A stretch of 64,000 nucleotides of DNA from Colletes latitarsis (taxonomy: Eukaryota > Arthropoda > Insecta > Hymenoptera > Colletidae): contig NC_135137.1 in NCBI RefSeq assembly GCF_051014445.1, positions 18,539,501 through 18,603,500 on the forward strand, in the 5' to 3' direction. A model generated the notes under the pieces. The model was not told the origin of the DNA and made no database searches. It saw only the letters and a list, made by a program, of their open reading frames with translations. Each line of letters begins with the position of its first letter. The first letter of the stretch is position 1. This document shows, piece after piece, positions 12,793 to 23,970 of this stretch. A program made the translations under genes and the position numbers.

Positions 12793-15700
12793 GTAACACA
12801 CTGAATCAGTCAATTAAACCTGGTTTCGACCAATATTTTAGAGGATAACACCGGTTAGGTCTGGGTTAGGTCTGGGTTATGCCCGCATCTGGCTCATGAT
12901 TTGGCCTTCTTCGCATACTTGTTGGCCAGATCCTGGGTTTTTTTCGTGTTTGAATCACGTAGTAATGTGGTACCACACAGAAACAGTCCATTAAACCTGG
13001 ATTCGATCAATATTTTAGAGGATAACACCGGGTAGGTCCGGGTTAGGTCTGGGATATGCCCGTATCTGGCTCATGATTTGGCCTTTTTCGCAAACTTGTT
13101 GGCTAGATCCTGGGTTTTTTTCGTGTTTGAATCACGTAGTAATGTGGTACCACACAGAAACAGTCCATTAAACCTGGATTCGATCAATGTTTTAGAGGAT
13201 AACACCGGTTAGGTCTGGGTTAGGTCTGGGATATGCGCGCATCTGGCTTATACTTTCGCCTTTTTCGCAAACTTGTTGGCTTGATCCTGGGTTTTTTCGG
13301 GTTTGAATCACGTAGTAATGTGGTACCACACAGAAGCAGTCCATTAAACCTGGATTCGGACTGTATTTTAGCGGATAACACCGGTTAGCTCTGATATTCG
13401 TCTGGGTTATGCCCGCGCCTGGCTCATGATTTTGCCTTCTTCGCATACTTGTTGGCCAGATCCTGGGTTTTTTTCGTGTTTGAAACACGTAGTAATGTGG
13501 TAACACACTGAAGCAGTCAATTAAACCTGGGTTCGATCAATGTTTTAGAGGATAACACCGGTTAGGTCTGGGTTAGGTCTGGGATATGCGCGCATCTGGC
13601 TTATACTTTCGCCTTTTTCGCAAACCTGTTGACTAGATCCTGGGTTTTTTCGGGGTTGAATCACGTAGTAATGTGGTACCACACAGAAGCAGTCCATTAA
13701 ACCTGGATTCGGACAGTATTTTAGTGGATAACACCGGTTAGGTCTGGGTTAGGTCTGGGATATGCGCGCATCTGGCTTATACTTTCGCCTTTTTGGCAAA
13801 CTTGTTGGCCAGATCTTGGGTTTTTTTCGTGTTTGAATCACGTAGTAATGTGGTAACACACTGAATCAGTCAATTAAACCTGGTTTCGACCAATATTTTA
13901 GAGGATAACACCGGTTAGGTCTGGGATATGCGCGCATCTGTCTTATACTTACGCCTTTTTCGCAAACTTGTTGGCTAGATCCTGGGTTTTTTTCGGGTTT
14001 TAATCTCGTAGTGATGTGGTACCACCCAGAAACAGTCCATTAAGCCTGGTTTCGGACAGTATTTTAGAGGATAACACCGGTTAGGTCTGGGTTTCGTCTG
14101 TGTTATGCCCGCATCAGGCTCATGATTTTGCCTTCTTCGCATACTTGTTGGCCAGATCCTGGGTTTTTTTCGTGTTTGAATCACGTAGTAATGTGGTAAC
14201 ACACTGAAGCAGTCAATTAAACCTGGTTTCGATCAATATTTTAGAGGATAACACCGGTTAGGTCTGGGTTAGGTCTGGGTTATGCCCGCATCTGGCTCAT
14301 GATTTGGCCTTCTTCGCATACTTGCTGGCCAGATCCTGGGTTTTTTTCGTGTTTGAATCACGTAGTAATGTGGTAACACACTGAAGCAGTCAATTAAACC
14401 TGGTTTCGATGAATATTTTAGAGGATAACACCGGTTAGGTCTGGGATATGCGCGCATCTGTCTTATACTTACGCCTTTTTCGCAAACTTGTTGGCTAGAT
14501 CCTGGGTTTTTTTCGGGTTTTAATCTCGTAGTGATGTGGTACCACCCAGAAACAGTCCATTAAGCCTGGTTTCGGACAGTATTTTAGAGGATAACACCGG
14601 TTAGGTCTGGGTTTCGTCTGGGTTATGCCCGCATCAGGCTCATGATTTTGCCTTCTTCGCATACTTGTTGGCCAGATCCTGGGTTTTTTTCGTGTTTGAA
14701 TCACGTAGTAATGTGGTAACACACTGAAGCAGTCAATTAAACCTGGTTTCGATCAATATTTTAGAGGATAACACCGGTTTGGTCTGGGTTAGGTCTGGGT
14801 TATGCCCGCATCTGGCTCATGATTTGGCCTTCTTCGCATACTTGTTGGCCAGATCCTGGGTTTTTTTCGTGTCTGAATCACGTAGTAATGTGGTAACACA
14901 CTGAAGCAGTCAATTAAACCTGGTTTCGATCAATATTTTAGAGGATAACATCGGTTAGGTCTGGGTTAGGTCTGGGTAATGCGCCCATCTGGCTTATAAT
15001 TTCGCCTTTTTCGCAAACTTGTTGGCTTGATCCTGGGTTTTTTCGGGTTTGAATCACGTAGTAATGTGGTAACACACTGAATCAGTCAATTAAACCTGGT
15101 TTCGACCAATATTTTAGAGGATAACACCGGTTAGGTCTGGGTTAGGTCTGGGTTATGCCCGCATCAGGCTAATGATTTTGCCTTCTTCGCATACTTGCTG
15201 GCCAGATCCTGGGTTTTTTTCGTGTTTGAATCACGTAGTAATGTGGTAACACACTGAAGCAGTCAATTAAACCTGGTTTCGACCAATATTTTAGAGGATA
15301 ACACCGGTTAGGTCTGGGATATGCGCGCATCTGTCTTATACTTACGCCTTTTTCGCAAACTTGTTGGCTAGATCCTGGGTTTTTTTCGGGTTTTAATCTC
15401 GTAGTGATGTGGTACCACCCAGAAACAGTCCATTAAGCCTGGTTTCGGACAGTATTTTAGAGGATAACACCGGTTAGGTCTGGGTTTCGTCTGGGTTATG
15501 CCCGCATCAGGCTCATGATTTTGCCTTCTTCGCATACTTGTTGGCCAGATCCTGGGTTTTTTTCGTGTTTGAATCACGTAGTAATGTGGTAACACACTGA
15601 AGCAGTCAATTAAACCTGGTTTCGATCAATATTTTAGAGGATAACACCGGTTAGGTCTGGGTTAGGTCTGGGTTATGCCCGCATCTGGCTCATGATTTGG

Positions 15701-18700
15701 CCTTCTTCGCATACTTGTTGGCCAGATCCTGGGTTTTTTTCGTGTCTGAATCACGTAGTAATGTGGTAACACACTGAAGCAGTCAATTAAACCTGGTTTC
15801 GATCAATATTTTAGAGGATAACATCGGTTAGGTCTGGGTTAGGTCTGGGTTATGCGCCCATCTGGCTTATACTTTCGCCTTTTTCGCAAACTTGTTGGCT
15901 TGATCCTGGGTTTTTTCGGGTTTGAATCACGTAGTAATGTGGTAACACACTGAATCAGTCAATTAAACCTGGTTTCGACCAATATTTTAGAGGATAACAC
16001 CGGTTAGGTCTGGGTTAGGTCTGGGTTATGCCCGCATCTGGCTCATGATTTGGCCTTCTTCGCATACTTGTTGGCCCGATCCTGGGTTTTTTTCGTGTTT
16101 GAATCACGTAGTAATGTGGTACCACACAGAAACAGTCCATTAAACCTGGATTCGATCAATATTTTAGAGGATAACACCGGGTAGGTCCGGGTTAGGTCTG
16201 GGATATGCCCGTATCTGGCTCATGATTTGGCCTTTTTCGCAAACTTGTTGGCTAGATCCTGGGTTTTTTTCGTGTTTGAATCACGTAGTAATGTGGTAAC
16301 ATACTGAAGCAGTCAAATCAACCTGGTTTCGATCAATGTTTTAGAGGATAACACCGGTTAGGTCTGGGTTAGGTCTGGGATATGCGCGCATCTGGCTTAT
16401 ACTTTCGCCTTTTTCGCAAACTTGTTGGCTTGATCCTGGGTTTTTTCGGGTTTGAATCACGTAGTAATGTGGTACCACACAGAAGCAGTCCATTAAACCT
16501 GGATTCGGACTGTATTTTAGCGGATAACACCGGTTAGCTCTGATATTCGTCTGGGTTATGCCCGCGCCTGGCTCATGATTTTGCCTTCTTCGCATACTTG
16601 TTGGCCAGATCCTGGGTTTTTTTCGTGTTTGAAACACGTAGTAATGTGGTAACACACTGAAGCAGTCAATTAAACCTGGGTTCGATCAATGTTTTAGAGG
16701 ATAACACCGGTTAGGTCTGGGTTAGGTCTGGGATATGCGCGCATCTGGCTTATACTTTCGCCTTTTTCGCAAACCTGTTGACTAGATCCTGGGGTTTTTC
16801 GGGGTTGAATCACGTAGTAATGTGGTACCACACAGAAGCAGTCCATTAAACCTGGATTCGGACAGTATTTTAGTGGATAACACCGGTTAGGTCTGGGTTA
16901 GGTCTGGGATATGCGCGCATCTGGCTTATACTTTCGCCTTTTTGGCAAACTTGTTGGCCAGATCTTGGGTTTTTTTCGTGTTTGAATCACGTAGTAATGT
17001 GGTAACACACTGAATCAGTCAATTAAACCTGGTTTCGACCAATATTTTAGAGGATAACACCGGTTAGGTCTGGGTTAGGTCTGGGTTATGCCCGCATCTG
17101 GCTAATGATTTTGCCTTCTTCGCATACTTGCTGGCCAGATCCTGGGTTTTTTTCGTGTTTGAATCACGTAGTAATGTGGTAACACACTGAAGCAGTCAAT
17201 TAAACCTGGTTTCGATCAATATTTTTGAGGATAACACCGGTTTGGTCTGGGTTAGGTCTGGGTTATGCCCGCATCTGGCTCATGATTTGGCCTTCTTCGC
17301 ATACTTGTTGGCCAGATCCTGGGTTTTTTTCGTGTCTGAATCACGTAGTAATGTGGTAACACACTGAAGCAGTCAATTAAACCTGGTTTCGATCAATATT
17401 TTAGAGGATAACATCGGTTAGGTCTGGGTTAGGTCTGGGATATGCGCCCATCTGGCTTATAATTTCGCCTTTTTCGCAAACTTGTTGGCTTGATCCTGGG
17501 TTTTTTCGGGTTTGAATCACGTAGTAATGTGGTAACACACTGAATCAGTCAATTAAACCTGGTTTCGACCAATATTTTAGAGGATAACACCGGTTAGGTC
17601 TGGGTTAGGTCTGGGTTATGCCCGCATCAGGCTAATGATTTTGCCTTCTTCGCATACTTGCTGGCCAGATCCTGGGTTTTTTTCGTGTTTGAATCACGTA
17701 GTAATGTGGTAACACACTGAAGCAGTCAATTAAACCTGGTTTCGATGAATATTTTAGAGGATAACACCGGTTAGGTCTGGGATATGCGCCCATCTGGCTT
17801 ATACTTTCGCCTTTTTCGCAAACTTGTTGGCCAGATCCTGGGTTTTTTTCGTGTTTGAATCACGTAGTAATGTGGTACCACATTGAAGCAGTCAATTAAA
17901 TCTGGTTTCGATCAATATTTTAGAGGATAACACCGGTTAGGTCTGGGTTAGGTCTGGGATATGCCCGCATCTGGCTCATGATTTGGCCTTCTTCGCATAC
18001 TTGTTGGCCAGATCCTGGGTTTTTTTCGTATTTGAATCACGTAGTAATGTGGTACCACACAGAAACAGTCCATTAAACCTGGATTCGATCAATATTTTAG
18101 AGGATAACACCGGGTAGGTCCGGGTTAGGTCTGGGATATGCCCGTATCTGGCTCATGATTTGGCCTTTTTCGCAAACTTGTTGGCTAGATCCTGGGTTTT
18201 TTTCGTGTTTGAATCACGTAGTCATGTGGTAACATATTGAAGCAGTCAATTCAACCTGGTTTCGATCAATGTTTTAGAGGATAACACCGGTTAGGTCTGG
18301 GTTAGGTCTGGGATATGCGCGCATCTGGCTTATACTTTCGCCTTTTTCGCAAACTTGTTGGCTTGATCCTGGGTTTTTTCGGGTTTGAATCACGTAGTAA
18401 TGTGGTACCACACAGAAGCAGTCCATTAAACCTGGATTCGGACAGTATTTTAGCGGATAACACCGGTTAGCTCTGATATTCGTCTGGGTTATGCCCGCGC
18501 CTGGCTCATGATTTTGCCTTCTTCGCATACTTGTTGGCCAGATCCTGGGTTTTTTTCGTGTTTGAAACACGTAGTAATGTGGTAACACACTGAAGCAGTC
18601 AATTAAACCTGGGTTCGATCAACGTTTTAGAGGATAACACCGGTTAGGTCTGGGTTAGGTCTGGGATATGCGCGCATCTGGCTTATACTTTCGCCTTTTT

Positions 18701-21700
18701 CGCAAACCTGTTGACTAGATCCTGGGTTTTTTCGGGGTTGAATCACGTAGTAATGTGGTACCACACAGAAGCAGTCCATTAAACCTGGATTCGGACAGTA
18801 TTTTAGTGGATAACACCGGTTAGGTCTGGGTTAGGTCTGGGATATGCGCGCCTCTGGCTTATACTTTCGCCTTTTTGGCAAACTTGTTGGCCAGATCTTG
18901 GGTTTTTTTCGTGTTTGAATCACGTAGTAATGTGGTAACACACTGAATCAGTCAATTAAACCTGGTTTCGACCAATATTTTAGAGGATAACACCGGTTAG
19001 GTCTGGGTTAGGTCTGGGTTATGCCCGCATCTGGCTAATGATTTTGCCTTCTTCGCATACTTGCTGGCCAGATCCTGGGTTTTTTTCGTGTTTGAATCAC
19101 GTAGTAATGTGGTAACACACTGAAGCAGTCAATTAAACCTGGTTTCGATGAATATTTTAGAGGATAACACCGGTTAGGTCTGGGATATGCGCCCATCTGG
19201 CTTATACTTTCGCCTTTTTCGCAAACTTGTTGGCCAGATCCTGGGTTTTTTTCGTGTTTGAATCACGTAGTAATGTGGTACCACATTGAAGCAGTCAATT
19301 AAATCTGGTTTCGATCAATATTTTAGAGGATAACACCGGTTAGGTCTGGGTTAGGTCTGGGTTATGCCCGCATCTGGCTCATGATTTGGCCTTCTTCGCA
19401 TACTTGTTGGCCAGATCCTGGGTTTTTTTCGTATTTGAATCACGTAGTAATGTGGTACCACACAGAAACAGTCCATTAAACCTGGATTCGATCAATATTT
19501 TAGAGGATAACACCGGGTAGGTCCGGGTTAGGTCTGGGATATGCCCGTATCTGGCTCATGTTTTGGCCTTTTTCGCAAACTTGTTGGCTAGATCCTGGGT
19601 TTTTTTCGTGTTTGAATCACGTAGTAATGTGGTAACATACTGAAGCAGTCAATTCAACCTGGTTTCGATCAATGTTTTAGAGGATAACACCGGTTAGGTC
19701 TGGGTTAGGTCTGGGATATGCGCGCATCTGGCTTATACTTTCGCCTTTTTCGCAAACTTGTTGGCTTGATCCTGGGTTTTTTCGGGTTTGAATCACGTAG
19801 TAATGTGGTACCACACAGAAGCAGTCCATTAAACCTGGATTCGGACAGTATTTTAGCGGATAACACCGGTTAGCTCTGATATTCGTCTGGGTTATGCCCG
19901 CGCCTGGCTCATGATTTTGCCTTCTTCGCATACTTGTTGGCCAGATCCTGGGTTTTTTTCGTGTTTGAAACACGTAGTAATGTGGTAACACACTGAAGCA
20001 GTCAATTAAACCTGGGTTCGATCAATGTTTTAGAGGATAACACCGGTTAGGTCTGGGTTAGGTCTGGGATATGCGCGCATCTGGCTTATACTTTCGCCTT
20101 TTTCGCAAACCTGTTGACTAGATCCTGGGTTTTTTCGGGGTTGAATCACGTAGTAATGTGGTACCACACAGAAGCAGTCCATTAAACCTGGATTCGGACA
20201 GTATTTTAGTGGATAACACCGGTTAGGTCTGGGTTAGGTCTGGGATATGCGCGCATCTGGCTTATACTTTCGCCTTTTTGGCAAACTTGTTGGCCAGATC
20301 TTGGGTTTTTTTCGTGTTTGAATCACGTAGTAATGTGGTAACACACTGAATCAGTCAATTAAATCTGGTTTCGACCAATATTTTAGAGGATAACACCGGT
20401 TAGGTCTGGGTTAGGTCTGGGTTATGCCCGCATCTGGCTAATGATTTTGCCTTCTTCGCATTCTTGCTGGCCAGATCCTGGGTTTTTTTCGTGTTTGAAT
20501 CACGTAGTAATGTGGTAACACACTGAAGCAGTCAATTAAACCTGGTTTCAATGAATATTTTAGAGGATAACACCGGTTAGGTCTGGGATATGCGCGCATC
20601 TGTCTTATACTTACGCCTTTTTCGCAAACTTGTTGGCTAGATCCTGGGGTTTTTTCGGGTTTTAATCTCGTAGTGATGTGGTACCACCCAGAAACAGTCC
20701 ATTAAGCCTGGTTTCGATCAATATTTTAGAGGATAACATCGGTTAGGTCTGGGTTTCGTCTGGGTTATGCCCGCATCAGGCTCATGATTTTGCCTTCTTC
20801 GCATACTTGTTGGCTAGATCCTGGGTTTTTTTCGGGTTTTAATCTCGTAGTGATGTGGTACCACACAGAAACAGTCCATTAAGCCTGGTTTCGGACAGTA
20901 TTTTAGAGGATAACACCGGTTAGGTCTGGGTTTCGTCTGGGTTATGCCCGCATCAGGCTCATGATTTTGCCTTCTTCGCATACTTGTTGGCCAGATCCTG
21001 GGGTTTTTTCGTGTTTGAATCACGTAGTAATGTGGTAACACACTGAAGCAGTCAATTAAACCTGGTTTCGATCAATATTTTAGAGGATAACACCGGTTAG
21101 GTCTGGGTTAAGTCTGGGTTATGCCCGCATCTGGCTCATGATTTGGCCTTCTTCGCATACTTGTTGACCAGATCCCGGGTTTTTTTCGTGTCTGAATCAC
21201 GTAGTAATGTCGTAACACACTGAATCAGTCAATTAAACCTGGTTTCGACCAATATTTTAGAGGATAACACCGGTTAGGTCTGGGTTAGGTCTGAGTTATG
21301 CCCGCATCTGGCTAATGATTTTGCCTTCTTCGCATACCTGCTGGCCAGATCCTGGGTTTTTTTCGTGTCTGAATCACGTAGTAATGTGGTAACACACTGA
21401 AGCAGTCAATTAAACCTGGTTTCGATCAATATTTTAGAGGATAACATCGGTTAGGTCTGGGTTAGGTCTGGGTTATGCGCCCATCTGGCTTATACTTTCG
21501 CCTTCTTCGCATACTTGTTGGCCAGATCCTGGGTTTTTTTCGTGTTTGAATCACGTAGTAATGTGGTAACACACTGAAGCAGTCAATTAAACCTGGTTTC
21601 GATCAATATTTTAGAGGATAACACCGGTTAGGTCTGGGTTAGGTCTGGGTCATGCCCGCATCTGGCTCATGATTTGGCCTTCTTCACATACTTGTTGGCC

Positions 21701-22059
21701 TGATCCTGGGTTTTTTTCGAGTTTGAATCACGTAGTAATGTGGTACCACACAGAAACAGTCCATTAAACCTGGATTCGATCAATATTTTAGAGGATAACA
21801 CCGGTTAGGTCCGGGTTAGGTCTGGGATATGCCCGCATCTGGCTCATGATTTGGCCTTTTTCGCAAACTTGTTGGCTAGATCCTGGGTTTTTTCGGGTTT
21901 GAATCACGTAGTAATGTGGTACCACACAGAAGCAGTCCATTAAACCTGGATTCGGACAGTATTTTAGCGGATAACACCGGTTAGCTCTGATATTCGTCTG
22001 GGTTATGCCCGCACCTGGCTCACGATTTTGCCTTCTTCGCATACTTGTTGGCCAGATCC

Positions 22060-23430
22060 TGGGTTTTTTTCGTGTTTGAATCACGTAGTAATGTGGTAAC
22101 ACACTGAAGCAGTCAATTAAACCTGGTTTCGATCAATATTTTAGAGGATAACTCCGGTTAGGTCTGGGTTAGGTCTGGGTTATGGCCGCATCTGGCTCAT
22201 GATTTGGCCTTCTTCGCATACTTGTTGGCCAGATCCTGGGTTTTTTTCGTGTCTGAATCACGTAGTAATGTGGTAACACACTGAAGCAGTCAATTAAACC
22301 TGGTTTCGATCAATATTTTAGAGGATAACATCGGTTAGGTCTGGGTTAGGTCTGGGTTATGCGCCCATCTGGCTTATACTTTCGCCTTCTTCGCATACTT
22401 GTTGGCCAGATCCTGGGTTTTTTTCGTGTTTGACTCACGTAGTAATGTGGTAACACACTGAAGCAGTCAATTAAACCTGGTTTCGATCAATACTTTAGAG
22501 GATAACACCGGTTAGGTCTGGGTTAGGTCTGGGTTATGCGCCCATCTGGCTTATACTTTCGCCTTTTTCGCAAACTTGTTGGCCAGATCCTGGGTTTTTT
22601 TCGTGTTTGAATCACGTAGTAATGTGGTACCACATTGAAGCAGTCAATTAAACCTGGTTTCGATCAATATTTTAGAGGATAACACCGGTTAGGTCTGAGT
22701 TAGGTCTGGGTTATGCCCGCATCTGGCTCATGATTTGGCCTTCTTCGCATACTTGTTGGCCAGATCCTGGGTTTTTTTCGTGTTTGAATCACGTTGTAAT
22801 GTGGTAACACACTGAAGCAGTCAATTAAACCTGGTTTCGATCAATATTTTAGAGGATTACACCGGTTAGGTCTGGCATATGCGCGCATCTGGCTTATACT
22901 TTCGCCTTTTTCGCAAACCTGTTGACCAGATCCTGGGTTTTTTCGGGTTTGAATCACGTAGTAATGTGGTACCACACAGAAGCAGTCCATTAAACCTGGA
23001 TTCGGACAGTATTTTAGTGGATAACACCGGTTAGGTCTGGGTTAGGTCTGGGATATGCGCGCATCTGGCTTATACTTTCGCCTTTTTCGCAAACTTGTTG
23101 GCCTGATCTTGGGTTTTTTTCGTGTTTGAATCACATAGTAATGTGGTACCACATTGATGCAGTCAATTAAACCTGGTTTCGATCAATATTTTAGAGGATA
23201 ACACCGGTTAGGTCTGAGTTAGATCTGGGTTATGCCCGCATCTGGCTCATGATTTGGCCTTCTTCGCATACTTGGTGGCCAGATCCTGGGTTTTTTTCGT
23301 GTTTGAATCACGTAGTAATGTGGTAACACACTGAAGCAGTCAATTAAACCTGGTTTCGATCAATATTTTGGAGGATAACACCGGTTAGGTCTGGGATATG
23401 CGCGCATCTGGCTTATACTTTCGCCTTTTT
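22060..23430 (+). repeat. Satellite block duplicated on the other side of retrotransposon copy 1
   Basis: This block matches 31902-33272 at a constant offset of 9842 bp. Shared private variants include TGACTCAC (22431 and 32273), AGAGGATTACACC (22854 and 32696, counted at GGATT) and CTTGGTGGCC (23271 and 33113). Without the 7033-bp element and its TSD, the two blocks were about 2.8 kb apart. Confidence 0.75.
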
Positions 23431-23564
23431 CGCAAACTTGTTGGCCTGATCTTGGGTTTTTTTCGTGTTTGAATCACATAGTAATGTGGTACCACATTGA
23501 AGCAGTCAATTAAACCTGGTTTCGATCAATATTTTAGAGGATAACACCGGTTAGGTCTGAGTTA

Positions 23565-23578
23565 GGTCTGGGTTATGC
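23565..23578 (+). repeat. Left target-site duplication of copy 1 (GGTCTGGGTTATGC)
   Basis: These 14 bp immediately precede the element and are repeated directly after its poly(A) at 30612-30625. They span most of the last 11-mer of a monomer plus TTATGC. From memory, R1 elements in 28S rDNA also make 14-bp duplications. Confidence 0.93.
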
Positions 23579-23664
23579 TCCCTCAGGGGCTGTGTCCGGC
23601 CAGGTGTCCGGCGCAGTACGGGGCGTAGCGACCCCGAGGTTCCTGATGCTAATCACACCGTAAG

Positions 23665-23739
23665 CCTCCTGTTGGTCGTCGCAACGACCCATTCACAATT
23701 CCAGTCTTGGTTTTGTGAATGGTACGTGACGGCAGGAGG
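23665..23739 (+). other. Predicted multibranch RNA fold in 5' UTR
   Basis: A 7-bp closing stem CCTCCTG/CAGGAGG encloses two perfect hairpins of 6 and 8 bp. The second hairpin has an inner CCA/TGG pair whose tetraloop differs between copies (GTCT here, TTTT in copy 2) while the stems are unchanged. The same fold spans 39661-39735 in copy 2. Stem conservation with loop change suggests an RNA function. Confidence 0.65.
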
Positions 23740-23811
23740 ACCGGGGGCCTTGGCTTAATCGCCTGGGCCGCGAGGATGGTAACTCTATAAATTACCCTCT
23801 AATCCTAAGTT

Positions 23812-23862
23812 ATGGTGCGCGGCGATGGGATGCATGGTTGGGAGAGAAGGCCCAATCCCTAG
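23812..23862 (+). other. Upstream ORF (16 codons) before ORF1
   Basis: ATG at 23812 reads 16 codons to a TAG at 23860-23862. Two further ATGs lie just inside. The same frame is kept in copy 2 (39808-39858, one substitution). It could reduce or regulate initiation at ORF1. It may be incidental, and there is no evidence that it is translated. Confidence 0.35.
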
Positions 23863-23970
23863 CGACCACCTCCGGGGGCACCTGCCGAACCCCCGGAGTA
23901 TTAGGCTTCCCCAGGCAAGGCGGCTCTGCCTGGGGTGACCTCCTTTCCGACCATACTCGTGGGAACAAGT

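Larger units (their letters stand above)
1..23578. repeat. Satellite array A (177-bp monomers with embedded 11-mer)
   Basis: Head-to-tail array of about 130 monomers (estimated by dividing length by period). The usual period is 177 bp, for example 7196 to 7373 measured between successive AAACCTGG starts. Monomers of 166 bp (538 to 704) carry one 11-mer TTAGGTCTGGG instead of two. Each monomer also carries a T6-T7 tract, a GAATCACGTAGTAATGTGG block and one of two junction variants (GGTACC or GGTAAC). Several sequence types alternate: one with ATATGCGCGCATCTGGCTTATAC, one with TTATGCCCGCATCTGGCTCATG, and one with a degenerate 11-mer pair ending CGTCTGGG. No gene is visible in the array. Subtelomeric or pericentromeric location is inferred. 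Confidence 0.97.
23579..23970 (+). promoter_or_regulatory. Copy 1 5' UTR with nested hairpins
   Basis: 392 nt before the ORF1 ATG. Inverted repeats seen: CGGGG/CCCCG (23619-23636); an outer CCTCCTG/CAGGAGG (23665-23671 with 23733-23739) enclosing GGTCGT-CGCA-ACGACC (23674-23689) and ATTCACAA/TTGTGAAT (23691-23698 with 23713-23720); CTCCGGGGG/CCCCCGGAG (23870-23878 with 23890-23898); CCCCAGGCA/TGCCTGGGG (23909-23917 with 23927-23935). Most recur in copy 2. Possible roles are ribosome entry, RNA packaging or 5' processing. Internal promoters are known in this clade, but I could not identify one here. Confidence 0.75.

Noticed and set aside
435..22102. Many minus-strand open frames of 60-134 codons in the satellite, with a common PHYYVIQTRKKPRIWP-like product
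   Set aside because: The monomer is 177 bp, exactly 59 codons, so any stop-free frame repeats itself. The frames open and close with single monomer variants and 11-bp changes, have no consistent start, and occur in all three arrays. This is repeat geometry, not selection for a protein.
23786..23792. TATAAAT in the 5' UTR as a TATA box (also 39782-39788)
   Set aside because: Transcription from it would start well inside the UTR and drop the conserved 5' structure. R1-clade elements usually rely on other promoter types. Left as coincidence.
23935..23970. GTG at 23935 as start of ORF1
   Set aside because: A eukaryotic element would normally use ATG. The GTG sits in the arm of a hairpin, and an in-frame ATG lies 36 nt downstream in both copies.
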